From contig OZ241894.1 in NCBI GenBank assembly GCA_965203575.1, forward strand, positions 744,001 through 808,000: a stretch of DNA of 64,000 bases, read 5' to 3'. The notes beneath the pieces are model-generated. The model did not search any database and was not told where the DNA came from. It saw only the letters and a list, made by a program, of their open reading frames with translations. The position numbers and the translations under genes were made by a program. Of this stretch, positions 35,295 through 44,840 are shown one piece after another. The DNA is from Aldehydirespirator sp965203575. Lineage in GTDB: Bacteria; Actinomycetota; Acidimicrobiia; Acidimicrobiales; Aldehydirespiratoraceae. Position 1 is the stretch's first letter; each line of letters opens with the position of its first letter.

Positions 35295-37045
35295 TCCACT
35301 GCCGCCTGCTCGTAGGCCGAGACCAAGGACCGGTAGTCGTCGAGGTCCAAGAGTTCGGCATGGGCGCCGGTGGCGACGATCCTGCCGCCGGCCAGGTACG
35401 CAACCCGGTCGGCGAGCTCGATAGTCGAGATCCTGTGCGCCACCACGAGCATCGTGGTGTCGAGATCGCGGCGGAGGTTGGCGAGGATCTCACCCTCCAC
35501 GACGGGGTCGACCGCGCTGGTGGCGTCGTCGAGCATGAGCAGCCGGGGCGAGCGGACGAGGGCGCGGGCCAGCGCCACCCGCTGCCGCTGGCCGCCGGAG
35601 AGGGTCACGCCCCGTTCCCCCACTACCGTGGCGCCACCGTCGGGCAGCGCGTCCACGAAGGCGCCCGCAGCCGCTGAGTCCAGCGCGTTGGTCACGTCGG
35701 CCGGTGAGCGGCCCCACTGCAGGCCGACGTTCTCGGCGACCGAATCGGCGAACAGGAACGCTTCCTGGAACACCAGCGCTACCGCACCGTGGAACTCGTT
35801 GGACGGAACGTCCTGCAGAGCCGCGCCCGACAGGTGTATCGAGCCGCCGGCCACAGAGTTGAGCCCGGCCACGGTCTCGAGCAGCGTCGACTTGCCCGAG
35901 CCGGTCGCGCCCACCAGCGCCACGGTCTCGCCCGGGCCGACGGCGAGCGACAGCCCGTCGAGGACGAGCCGCGATCCGTAGCGGACCGCGAGGCCGTCGA
36001 TCTGCAGGCCGAGCGGACCCGGAGGCAGCACCGGGCCGTTGCCCTCGGGCTCGGATGGAGGCTCGAGGGGCCGGTCCAGCACCCGGTCCACTCGCTCCAG
36101 CGACACCACCGAGCGGGGCATCTCCTCCAGGAAGAACCCGACGATGAACAGCGGCAGGGCGAGCAGCGAGAACAGGGTCGCGGCCAGCACCAGGTCACCG
36201 GGCGTAGCCGAGCCTCGCCCCACCAGCCAGGCTCCGACCAGCAGCAGGACGATGGCGCCCGCCGTGGGCAGGGCGTCTATGGAGGGCTCGAAGCCGGCCC
36301 GCATCCGGCCCACCCGGATGCGCTCGTCGCGGAGCCGCTCCGACGCGGCCCTCATCCGCTCCACTTCGATGGGCTCGCGGCCGAGAGTCTTCACCACCAC
36401 CGCTCCGTCGAAGCTCTCGTGGGCGACCTCCGACACCTCGCCGACCCGCCGCTGGACTTCGGCCGAGGGCGTCTCGACCATGCGCGTGTAGATCCGGCTG
36501 ATCACCGCCAGCGCCGGGAACACGACCGCCGCGATCAGTGCCAGCAGCGGATGGGCGGCGAACAGGGCGGCCATCGTGACCACCACGAGGACTACCACGC
36601 TGACTGCGAACGCCAGGGGCTTGAGCACCATGGTGGCCGTGTTGACGTCGGAGTCGGCGTGGGCGAGCAGCTCGCCCGGGTCGCGCTCGCGGTGGAAGTC
36701 CATGGGCAGGTCGATGTAGCGGTGCAGGAGGGCGCGCCGCCAGTCACGCTGGGTTCGCAACTCGGCCATGGCCAGGAACCACCGGCGCATCAGCACCGAG
36801 ACCCCGCTGGCCACCGAGACCCCGATCACGATCGCGGCGGCCACGGCCGGGCCGGTCCGCTCGGGCTCCGGCGCGATGATCACGTTGTCGGTGATCCAGC
36901 CCAGCAGCCAGGCGGTCCCCACGGTGGCGGCGACGAATCCGAGGGCGCCGAGCAGGGCCAGGAGATGCGGGACGGGATGGGCCCGCACCGACCGCATGAT
37001 CAGCCGGCAGCCCCGGCGGGCCATGCTGTCGCGGGAGGCTCCCAC
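35291..37045 (-). CDS. ABC exporter half-transporter (permease-ATPase), degenerate catalytic Glu
   Basis: 584 residues if started at the GTG at 37045; the ATG at 37024 (MARRGCRLIMRSV) is an alternative. Six hydrophobic helices (HLLALLGALGFVAATVGTAW, PLLALIAAVVFPALAVISR and others) precede an NBD with Walker A GATGSGKSTLLETVAG, signature LSGGQRQRVALARAL and Walker B LLMLDDATSAVD, where Asp replaces the catalytic Glu. Its partner keeps Glu, so one of the two ATP sites is degenerate, as in many heterodimeric exporters. Coupled by a 4-base overlap to that partner. A palindromic element separates it from isocitrate dehydrogenase upstream. Confidence 0.92.
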   Translation of the reverse strand: MGASRDSMARRGCRLIMRSVRAHPVPHLLALLGALGFVAATVGTAWLLGWITDNVIIAPEPERTGPAVAAAIVIGVSVASGVSVLMRRWFLAMAELRTQRDWRRALLHRYIDLPMDFHRERDPGELLAHADSDVNTATMVLKPLAFAVSVVVLVVVTMAALFAAHPLLALIAAVVFPALAVISRIYTRMVETPSAEVQRRVGEVSEVAHESFDGAVVVKTLGREPIEVERMRAASERLRDERIRVGRMRAGFEPSIDALPTAGAIVLLLVGAWLVGRGSATPGDLVLAATLFSLLALPLFIVGFFLEEMPRSVVSLERVDRVLDRPLEPPSEPEGNGPVLPPGPLGLQIDGLAVRYGSRLVLDGLSLAVGPGETVALVGATGSGKSTLLETVAGLNSVAGGSIHLSGAALQDVPSNEFHGAVALVFQEAFLFADSVAENVGLQWGRSPADVTNALDSAAAGAFVDALPDGGATVVGERGVTLSGGQRQRVALARALVRSPRLLMLDDATSAVDPVVEGEILANLRRDLDTTMLVVAHRISTIELADRVAYLAGGRIVATGAHAELLDLDDYRSLVSAYEQAAVE

Positions 37046-37062
37046 CCCGCCCCCTACAGGCC

Positions 37063-37109
37063 GAATTGGCAGCAGAATGCACGCATACCGTGCACAGCGC
37101 TGCCAGTTC
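37063..37109. repeat. GGCAGC palindromic intergenic element, copy B
   Basis: Arms GAATTGGCAGC (37063-37073) and GCTGCCAGTTC (37099-37109) pair with one G-T step. The loop includes ATGCACGCATACCGTGCAC, itself a small dyad, and shares ACGCAT with the 48-kb copies. It lies directly behind the isocitrate dehydrogenase stop (37122, minus strand) and may terminate it. Confidence 0.65.
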
Positions 37110-37121
37110 CCGTCAAGTGCG

Positions 37122-38318
<1,197 letters not shown>

Positions 38319-38354
38319 GTATACCGAGGCTACCGGCCACCTGTCGGGGCCCGT

Positions 38355-39074
38355 TCAGTCGACTAGGGCCTGGGCTTCGTCGAAGGCCTCCTGGAGGCGC
38401 TCGCGCACCATCTCGGAGAAGCGGCTCATCTGGGGGCGGGTCATGCGACCCTCCGGCGGGCGGATGGGCGGTCCGGCCACCATGGCCACCCTGACCGGCC
38501 GGGGCAGCCGGGTGCCGGTGCTCATCGCGGCCTCGGTTCCTGAGATCCCTACCGGCACGATGGCCGCACCGGTTCGCGACGCGAGGTAGCTCATGCCGTC
38601 GAACACCTCCCCCACCTGGGTCCCCGTCTGGCGGGTTCCCTCGGGGAACACCACCATCTGCTCGCCCGCCTCCAGCATCTTGATCGCCTCCCGCATCGCC
38701 TCCCGGTCGGCTACGCCCCGCCGCACGGGGAACGCTCCCAGCGCCGCCAGGAACGCTCCGAACAACCGGTTGGAGAACAGCGACTCCTTGGACAGCGCCC
38801 GCAGCCGGCGTCGACTCATCCCGGACAGCAACGGTGTGTCGAGGTTGGACCGGTGCACTGGGGCCACGATCACCGGTCCTTCGATGTCGAGATGCTCCCG
38901 GCCGCGGCGCTGCACCCGGAAGTAGGGGTACAGCACGGTCATGATGGTGCCGCGCACGGAGCGGTACACCCACATGGAGCTGCGTTTGGCCGAGATGCGC
39001 TGAGCCCTCTGTTGCAGGTCCTCCACCGGACTCCTCTTCGGCTCGGAGACGACGTGCCGGTGGTTGTCTACCAC
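38355..39074 (-). CDS. 1-acyl-sn-glycerol-3-phosphate acyltransferase (PlsC family)
   Basis: 239 residues from the ATG at 39074. The acyltransferase motif I is HRSNLD (H-X4-D), motif III is VVFPEGTRQTG, and the proline motif IV is AIVPVGISGTEAAMS. It transfers an acyl group to lysophosphatidate or a related acceptor in phospholipid synthesis, acting at the membrane surface. Normal length for the family. A long palindrome begins six bases before its start codon (39080-39128), in the divergent gap with the SDR gene, and could control either gene. Confidence 0.92.
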   Translation of the reverse strand: MVDNHRHVVSEPKRSPVEDLQQRAQRISAKRSSMWVYRSVRGTIMTVLYPYFRVQRRGREHLDIEGPVIVAPVHRSNLDTPLLSGMSRRRLRALSKESLFSNRLFGAFLAALGAFPVRRGVADREAMREAIKMLEAGEQMVVFPEGTRQTGTQVGEVFDGMSYLASRTGAAIVPVGISGTEAAMSTGTRLPRPVRVAMVAGPPIRPPEGRMTRPQMSRFSEMVRERLQEAFDEAQALVD

Positions 39075-39079
39075 TCGCC

Positions 39080-39128
39080 GAACTTGAAGCAGTCAACCAC
39101 CTCAGAGGTGGCCAACCGCTTCAAGTTC
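39080..39128. promoter_or_regulatory. Long intergenic palindrome between plsC-like and SDR genes
   Basis: Perfect 11-bp arms GAACTTGAAGC (39080-39090) and GCTTCAAGTTC (39118-39128) enclose a second dyad CCACCTCAGAGGTGG (39097-39111). The 49-bp structure is in the divergent gap, six bases from the acyltransferase start. It could be an operator for a dimeric regulator, or an RNA hairpin in the acyltransferase leader. Confidence 0.55.
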
Positions 39129-39211
39129 CGGCCGTATCCCTCCCAGCCAACGTTCGCAGCCGCTCCAAAGAAGGGAAGAATGGTGCGACGGCTCACAATG
39201 GGAGGAAGACC

Positions 39212-39991
39212 ATGGGGCAATTCGACGGCAGGACGGCGGTAGTCACCGGCGCGGGCGAGGGCATCGGGCGGTCGGTGGCCCGAGCCTTCGTGGCCGAGGG
39301 AGCCAATGTGCTCGTGGCCGAGATCGACGAGGATCTCGGTGAGGACGCCGCCGCGGAGTTCGGCGACGCCTGCGAGTTCGTTGCCACCGATGTGGGCGAG
39401 CGGGCCGCGGTCGAGGCCATGGTCGCTAGAGCGGCCCAGCGCTGGGGCTCGGTGGACATCCTGGTCAACAACGCCTGGGGCGGTGGCGAGGTGAGCCGGG
39501 TGGAGCACAAGTCCGCCGCCGGGATGAGCCGTGCCCTGGCGGTGGGGTTCTACGGCCCGTTCTGGGCCATGGCCGCCGCGCTGCCGATCATGAAGGCCAA
39601 CGGCTGGGGCCGGGTCATCAACATGTGCTCCCTCAACGGGGTCAACGCCCACATGGGCACGGTCGAGTACAACTCGGCCAAGGAGGCGCTGCGGGCCGCC
39701 ACCCGCACCGCGGCCCGGGAATGGGCCGGATGGGGCATCACCGCCAACATCGTGTGCCCGGCGGCCAAGTCGGCGAGCTTCACCCGGGTGATGGACGCTC
39801 ATCCCGAGCTGCTGGCCGCGGCCGATGCTTCCAACCCGATGGGCCGCATCGGTGACCCCGACGAAGACATAGCCCCGGTGGTGGTGTTCCTGGCCTCGGA
39901 CGCCAGCCGGTATATGACGGGCAACACACTGTTCGTCGACGGTGGCGGCCATATCAACGGAGCGGCGTGGAAGCCCGACCTCGGTGACTGA
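39212..39991 (+). CDS. Short-chain dehydrogenase/reductase
   Basis: 259 residues from the ATG at 39212, after GGGAGGAAG. Classical SDR landmarks: TGAGEGIG cofactor turn (residues ~12-19), NNAWGGG, catalytic Ser in NMCSLNGV, and Tyr-Lys in EYNSAKEAL. The acidic residue after the second strand (EIDED) favours NAD(H). The C-terminal FVDGGGHINGAAW is usual. It precedes an enoyl-CoA hydratase by 55 bp on the same strand, so a beta-oxidation-like step (3-hydroxyacyl substrate) is plausible; the true substrate is unknown. Confidence 0.9.
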   Translation: MGQFDGRTAVVTGAGEGIGRSVARAFVAEGANVLVAEIDEDLGEDAAAEFGDACEFVATDVGERAAVEAMVARAAQRWGSVDILVNNAWGGGEVSRVEHKSAAGMSRALAVGFYGPFWAMAAALPIMKANGWGRVINMCSLNGVNAHMGTVEYNSAKEALRAATRTAAREWAGWGITANIVCPAAKSASFTRVMDAHPELLAAADASNPMGRIGDPDEDIAPVVVFLASDASRYMTGNTLFVDGGGHINGAAWKPDLGD

Positions 39992-40046
39992 GCCCCCGGT
40001 GGGGACAGGCACCGGCCACCGGGGCGGGGGCTGATACCTTCGCCCC

Positions 40047-40862
40047 ATGCCCTCATCCGATGACTTCGTACTGATCGATCATCCCCGGCCGGAGATGGCG
40101 CTGGTCACCCTCAACCGACCCGAGCGCATGAACGCTATGGCCTTCGACGTGATGGTGCCGCTGGCCGATGCACTGCGCGGTGTCAACAATGACAACGATG
40201 TGCGGGCCGTCGTGATCACCGGCGCCGGCCACGGCTTCTGTTCCGGTGCCGACATGGTGAGTGCGGGCCGGGTTCCCTACATCGAAGGCCTCACCCGTTC
40301 AACCATCGCCCATCGGGCCGCCGACCGGCTCCACGAGGTGATCGAGCTGATCGGAGACCTGCACCAGCCTGTGATCGCGGCCATCAACGGCGCGGCCATC
40401 GGCGGGGGATTGTGCCTGGCCCTGGCCTGCGACATCCGCATCGCGTCGACCGAGGCCTACTTCCGGGCGGCCGGCATCAACAACGGCCTCACTGCGTCCG
40501 AGCTGGGCCTGAGCTTCACGTTGCCGAGAGCGATCGGCTCGTCGAGGGCCTTCGACATCATGCTGACCGGCCGGGACGTCGATGCCGACGAGGCGGCCCG
40601 CATTGGCCTGGTCAGCGAGGCGGTTGAACCTGGAGACCTGCTGGAGCGTTGCTACGAGATCGGCACTCGCATCGCCACCTTCAGCCGGCCCGGCACCGAG
40701 CTCACCAAGCGGATGCTGTGGGCCGGGCTGGAGGCGTCGAGCTACGCGGCCCACATGCGCTCGGAGATGAACGCCCAGCTGCTGGTCCGTATGACCACTC
40801 GCAACTTCGAGGAGGCCGTCCTAGCCCGCTCCGAGAAGCGCCCACCCGTCTTCGAGGACTGA
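40047..40862 (+). CDS. Enoyl-CoA hydratase/isomerase family protein
   Basis: 271 residues from the ATG at 40047. Crotonase-fold features: HGFCSGADMVSAG as the first oxyanion-hole segment, and INGAAIGGGLCLALACDIRI as the second. Glu residues of the active site lie in the following helix region (ASTEAYFRAAGINNGLTASE); the second catalytic Glu may be shifted. LTKRMLWAGLEASSYAAHM is the usual C-terminal helix. It hydrates or isomerises acyl-CoA double bonds. Probably co-transcribed with the upstream SDR; convergent with the mutase gene 22 bp downstream. Confidence 0.9.
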   Translation: MPSSDDFVLIDHPRPEMALVTLNRPERMNAMAFDVMVPLADALRGVNNDNDVRAVVITGAGHGFCSGADMVSAGRVPYIEGLTRSTIAHRAADRLHEVIELIGDLHQPVIAAINGAAIGGGLCLALACDIRIASTEAYFRAAGINNGLTASELGLSFTLPRAIGSSRAFDIMLTGRDVDADEAARIGLVSEAVEPGDLLERCYEIGTRIATFSRPGTELTKRMLWAGLEASSYAAHMRSEMNAQLLVRMTTRNFEEAVLARSEKRPPVFED

Positions 40863-40883
40863 GCGAGCCTCGACCGGGGCCGC

Positions 40884-42707
40884 TCACCCGAGGCCGAGCA
40901 CGCGGTGCAGGCGTTCCAGCGCCGCGACCACGTCGATGCCCTCCTCCCAGAAGTCGCTGACACCAGCCGCGGCCAGTGTTTCTCGCCGGTCGACGAACGT
41001 TGTGGCGTCGCAGACGAGAGCCACGAAGACCGCCCCTGCATCTGCAAGCGCGGCGGCCGTGGCTGCAGCCCGCAGGCTGTACATGTCGTCGCTGCCGGTG
41101 ATCACCGCCGCGGTCAGGCCCGACGCCGCGAAGTCCGCAGCAGCCGCAATGGGCGAGTCCACACCGGATTCGCCCCTGGCCTCGATGCCGCCCGCGGCCA
41201 GCAGGCTCCGCGCCCAGGCGGTGCGAGCCGAATGGTCCGAGGCCGACCCCAGCGCGGCTACCCAGACCGCGGGACGCTCACCGGTGGCCATTCGATGGCG
41301 GTCGGCGGCGTCACGCAGATCCTCGTAGGGCTCGGACAGGCGCCGGACCGGCAGGCCCGCGGCGCCCGGAGCCTCATCGAAGCCTGCGATGGCTGCCGGA
41401 GCGGTCTCGTCCAGCAACGGGAACTCGCTCACCCCGGTGAGCCGCTCGCTCCGGGCTCTCAACGCTCCCAGACGGGATCGCCAACTCTGTTCTACGGCGA
41501 CAGCCAGCGCTCCGTTGCCGATGGCGGCCTCGATACCGCCGGACGTCTCGACTTCCTGCAGCACCCGCCACCCCTCCGAAGCCAGTTGCTCTGTGAGCGA
41601 CTCAACGTAGAACGACCCGCCCGAGGGGTCGGCGGCCCGGGAGAGGTGCGATTCCTCCAGCAGCAGGAGTTGAGTGTTGCGAGCCAGCCGGCGGCCCAGA
41701 GCACCGTCGGCATCGACAGCCCCGCACGCATGGTCCAAGGGCAGCACGGTCACCGCGTCGGCGCCGGCGACTCCGGCCGCCAGGGCCGCCGAGGCACCTC
41801 TCAACAGGTTGACCCACGGATCGCGGCGGCTGTAGATGTGGGCCGCGGTCACCGCATGCTGGTACTGGCGACCCGCTTCCTCGGTGCCGCCACTGGCCGT
41901 CACCACCCGTGCCCACATGATCCGAGCGGCCCGCAGTGCGGCGATCGTGACGAACACCTCGGCCGTGGCCGCCATTCGGAACCCGATCATTCCGGCCGCG
42001 GCGTCCACCGGGATGCCCGCCTCAACCAGCGCCTTTAGGTAGGCGACGCCGGTCGCGGTGGACCAGCCCAGTGCTTGGGCCTCGGTCGCGCCGGCCTCCG
42101 AGTAGCGCATCGCGTCCACGCCGAACACCCGCACTCCCGAACTGATCGCCGCCGAGGCGGCCCAGGCCGCAGCTTGGTTGCAGTCGGCGCCGTGACCCGA
42201 GCGGGCCCACTCCCCCAGCGGATCGATGCCGAGCGAGCTGCCGGGCGCGAGACCCCTGCCTCGACGGGCCGCCAGCGCGAGCAGGGCCTCGGACGCACTC
42301 AGCCGCGCGTGGGGGGTCAGCGCCAGCGGCGTCGCCGCCAGGTCGACCCCTCCCAGCAGGCGGTCGAGGCCGTCGACACCGACGTCGGCCGGAAGGTCGA
42401 GATCTAACGATGTCACGCCGCCCGCCAGATCCTCTTCGATCCCGAGCCTGAGCCCGCCCAGCCCGTCGCCGGCCGACCCGGCCCCATGGTGCTGGCGAAC
42501 GTCCCAGCCCTCCTCGGAACGCCGCGGGTCGGCCGCAGCCGCGGCCGCCGCTGCGGGTCGATCCGGGCCGTCGGTGTACAGCGGCAGTATCTCGACGCCG
42601 TCGCGGGTGGTGCTGGCGAGCTCGGCCAAGTCGCGGCCTCGCAGCGTCTGCTCGACCAGGGCCATCCAGTCGTCGGCACCGGCGGGCGGGCCGCCGCCGG
42701 GCGTCAT
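40884..42707 (-). CDS. mutA: Methylmalonyl-CoA mutase small (beta, MutA-like) subunit
   Basis: 607 residues from the ATG at 42707, which shares one base with the TGA of the gene before it. The TIM-barrel half shows LTPHARLSASEALLALAARR, FGVDAMRYSEAGATEAQALG, GMIGFRMAATAEVFVTIAAL and the DPSGGSFYVESLTEQLA signature. The C-terminal B12-like domain lacks the DxHxxG cobalamin-ligand motif, as expected for the non-catalytic subunit. The enzyme pairs with MutB, which is not in the window, to convert methylmalonyl-CoA and succinyl-CoA. Finding it without mutB next door, and coupled to a mycothiol-type enzyme instead, is unusual. Confidence 0.85.
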   Translation of the reverse strand: MTPGGGPPAGADDWMALVEQTLRGRDLAELASTTRDGVEILPLYTDGPDRPAAAAAAAADPRRSEEGWDVRQHHGAGSAGDGLGGLRLGIEEDLAGGVTSLDLDLPADVGVDGLDRLLGGVDLAATPLALTPHARLSASEALLALAARRGRGLAPGSSLGIDPLGEWARSGHGADCNQAAAWAASAAISSGVRVFGVDAMRYSEAGATEAQALGWSTATGVAYLKALVEAGIPVDAAAGMIGFRMAATAEVFVTIAALRAARIMWARVVTASGGTEEAGRQYQHAVTAAHIYSRRDPWVNLLRGASAALAAGVAGADAVTVLPLDHACGAVDADGALGRRLARNTQLLLLEESHLSRAADPSGGSFYVESLTEQLASEGWRVLQEVETSGGIEAAIGNGALAVAVEQSWRSRLGALRARSERLTGVSEFPLLDETAPAAIAGFDEAPGAAGLPVRRLSEPYEDLRDAADRHRMATGERPAVWVAALGSASDHSARTAWARSLLAAGGIEARGESGVDSPIAAAADFAASGLTAAVITGSDDMYSLRAAATAAALADAGAVFVALVCDATTFVDRRETLAAAGVSDFWEEGIDVVAALERLHRVLGLG

Positions 42708-43504
42708 CACATTGTGAAGCGGAGGCTGCGGGCCGCGTGCTCGCCCCAGTGGGCGTCGCCGCTCCAGGAGATCGAGCCGTCGTCGATCTTGGACTGGGGG
42801 TCGATGCGCCCGCAGGCGAGCATGATGAACGTCAGCGAGTCGGCGGTGAGCACCACGTCGGGCGAATCCAGCGAGCCGGGATCCACGGCCTTGGCCCGGC
42901 CGTCCACCGCCACCGCGATCTGGCGCTCCACCGGCCCGGTGATGTCGGCCCGCAGGCTCATGCCGTCGGGCAGGCCGACCCGCTTGCCCATGATGTAGCC
43001 GATCGAGCGCTCCACCTGATCGAAGGCGATCTCGGCCGCGGGGCCGCTGTCGTCGGTGGCCCGTCCCAGCGGGATGGTGCAGTCGCGCACGTGGACCCAC
43101 ATGTCGAAGATGCGGATGGCCAGGAAGCCCCCGTAGCTCTGCACGCCCACCGGTGTCCACGACTGGCGTCCGATGTCCTCGTCGCTCAGCGCGGCCAGGT
43201 CACCCCGGCGACCGTCGAAGATCTCCGAAACACGGGCCGCGAACGCCTCCGACGACATGCCGGCGGAGGTCTCAGTGAGGGCCTGCATCTTCTGGAACGG
43301 AGGCATGTTGTCGGTGCTGATCTCCCAGCCCAGGATCACGTCCTCTACCCCGACGGCATGGCCGATGGCCTGGCGTGCCGTCCAGTCGGGGCACAGCGAC
43401 TGCACAGTCCACTCCTCGTCGGAGAGGTCGGCACACAGCGCCGAAATCTCGGCGAAACAGGCCTCAGTGGTGTCGATAAGGGATTGACGGGAGTAAGAAT
43501 GCAT
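42707..43504 (-). CDS. Maleylpyruvate isomerase-family mycothiol-dependent enzyme (TIGR03083-like)
   Basis: 265 residues from the ATG at 43504 (MHSYSRQSLIDTTEACFAEI). The N-terminal MDMPI/DinB-like four-helix part has LSDEEWTVQSLCPDWTARQAIGH, with the His of the metal site, and RIFDMWVHVRDC with a second His. The C-terminal ~100 residues (AVDGRAKAVDPGSLDSPDVV, LTADSLTFIMLACGRIDP) are the usual lipid-binding-like tail. Such enzymes use mycothiol, an actinobacterial thiol, in isomerisation or transfer reactions. The overlap with mutA suggests co-translation; a link to acyl-CoA metabolism is inferred. Confidence 0.85.
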   Translation of the reverse strand: MHSYSRQSLIDTTEACFAEISALCADLSDEEWTVQSLCPDWTARQAIGHAVGVEDVILGWEISTDNMPPFQKMQALTETSAGMSSEAFAARVSEIFDGRRGDLAALSDEDIGRQSWTPVGVQSYGGFLAIRIFDMWVHVRDCTIPLGRATDDSGPAAEIAFDQVERSIGYIMGKRVGLPDGMSLRADITGPVERQIAVAVDGRAKAVDPGSLDSPDVVLTADSLTFIMLACGRIDPQSKIDDGSISWSGDAHWGEHAARSLRFTM

Positions 43505-43561
43505 GGTCCAAGCATGACGCCGACCGGACCGTGACCGCAACGTCCACCGGAGAATCACACC

Positions 43562-44788
43562 ATGACCGTCACCGACGCATCCGCCGATACCGCCGAGCAG
43601 ACCCGCATCGCCGACGACGCCGTCGACAGCTTGCTGGCCGAGCACGACCCGGCCGAGGAGAGTCAGATCGAGTTCCGGGGCCACCAGTACGACGCCGGCC
43701 TGGCCTGGGTGCACCACCCGCCGGATTTCGGCGGGCTCGGCCTGTCCCGCAAGCTCCAGCGAGCAGTTGATCGGCGGCTGCGGGCGGCAGGCGCCCAGCC
43801 CGCCGACCCCTCCACGTTCTTCATGATGCTGATCGGCCCGACCATCCTCACCCACGGCACCGACGAGCAGAAGCGCCGCTACCTGCGCCCGTTGTTCACC
43901 GGGGAGGAGCGATGGTGCCAGCTGTTCAGCGAGCCCGGCTCCGGCTCGGACTTCGCGGGGCTGGGCACCCGGGCCCAGCGCGACGGCGACGAGTGGGTGG
44001 TGAACGGCCAGAAGGTGTGGAATACGCTGGCCCACGTCGCCGACCTCGGCATGCTGGTGGCCCGCTCCAACCCGGAGCTGCCCAAGCACAAGGGGCTGAC
44101 CTATTTCGCGCTCGACATGCGAGCACCGGGCGTGGAGGTGCGGCCCCTGCGCCAGATCACCGGCGAGGCCGAGTTCAACGAGGTGTACATGACCGACGTG
44201 CGGGTGCCCGACACGGCCCGCATCGGTGCGGTCGGCGAGGGCTGGAGGGTGGCGCTCACCACCCTGATGAACGAGCGGACCGCCATCGGTGGCGCGGTGG
44301 GCGGCGCCACCACCGCCCAGCAGGGGCCCTTGGGCAACCTGCTGGAGGCCTACCGCAACATGGACCCGGCGGTGCGCACCAAGGCCCACCGCGACGAGGT
44401 GATGCAGCTGTGGGTGCGGGGCGAGGCTCTGCGACTCACCAACGTTCGGGCCTTCCAGAACGCCCGGACCGGCAACCCCGGTCCCGAGGGCTCGGTCAGC
44501 AAGCTGGCTCTGGCCGAGTTCAACAAGGAGCTCACATCTAAGGTCCTCGACCTCGAGGGCCCCGCGGCGATGGTGGACTACGACTACGGGTTCCGCCGGC
44601 CCACTGCGGTCTCGCTCGACGGCAAGTTCGGCGACACCCACCACGGTTTCCTGCGGTCCCGGGCCAACTCCATCGAGGGCGGCACTAGCGAGATCATGCG
44701 CAACATCCTCGGTGAGCAGGTGCTGGGCCTGCCCGGCGAGCCCAGGGTGGACAAGGAGATCCCCTGGCGCGACGTCCCGAGAAACTAG
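43562..44788 (+). CDS. Acyl-CoA dehydrogenase family protein
   Basis: 408 residues from the ATG at 43562. FAD- and substrate-binding motifs include CQLFSEPGSGSDFAGLGTRA, VVNGQKVWNTLAHVADLGM and the C-terminal GGTSEIMRNILGEQVLGLPG. The usual catalytic Glu near residue 370 is not obvious from the segment FGDTHHGFLRSRANSIEGG; Glu in SIEGG may serve. Likely oxidises an acyl-CoA, transferring electrons to ETF. Divergent from the MDMPI gene and followed by an amidohydrolase-like gene 52 bp downstream, so these two may form an operon. Confidence 0.9.
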   Translation: MTVTDASADTAEQTRIADDAVDSLLAEHDPAEESQIEFRGHQYDAGLAWVHHPPDFGGLGLSRKLQRAVDRRLRAAGAQPADPSTFFMMLIGPTILTHGTDEQKRRYLRPLFTGEERWCQLFSEPGSGSDFAGLGTRAQRDGDEWVVNGQKVWNTLAHVADLGMLVARSNPELPKHKGLTYFALDMRAPGVEVRPLRQITGEAEFNEVYMTDVRVPDTARIGAVGEGWRVALTTLMNERTAIGGAVGGATTAQQGPLGNLLEAYRNMDPAVRTKAHRDEVMQLWVRGEALRLTNVRAFQNARTGNPGPEGSVSKLALAEFNKELTSKVLDLEGPAAMVDYDYGFRRPTAVSLDGKFGDTHHGFLRSRANSIEGGTSEIMRNILGEQVLGLPGEPRVDKEIPWRDVPRN

Positions 44789-44840
44789 GGCCTGTCCCGG
44801 CAACTAGAGGCCGAGCGGGTAAGCGAACGGAGGCGACACC

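Noticed and set aside
42707..44803. 698-codon minus frame
   Set aside because: Only the last 265 codons (MDMPI-like) are real; the rest is antisense to the acyl-CoA dehydrogenase.
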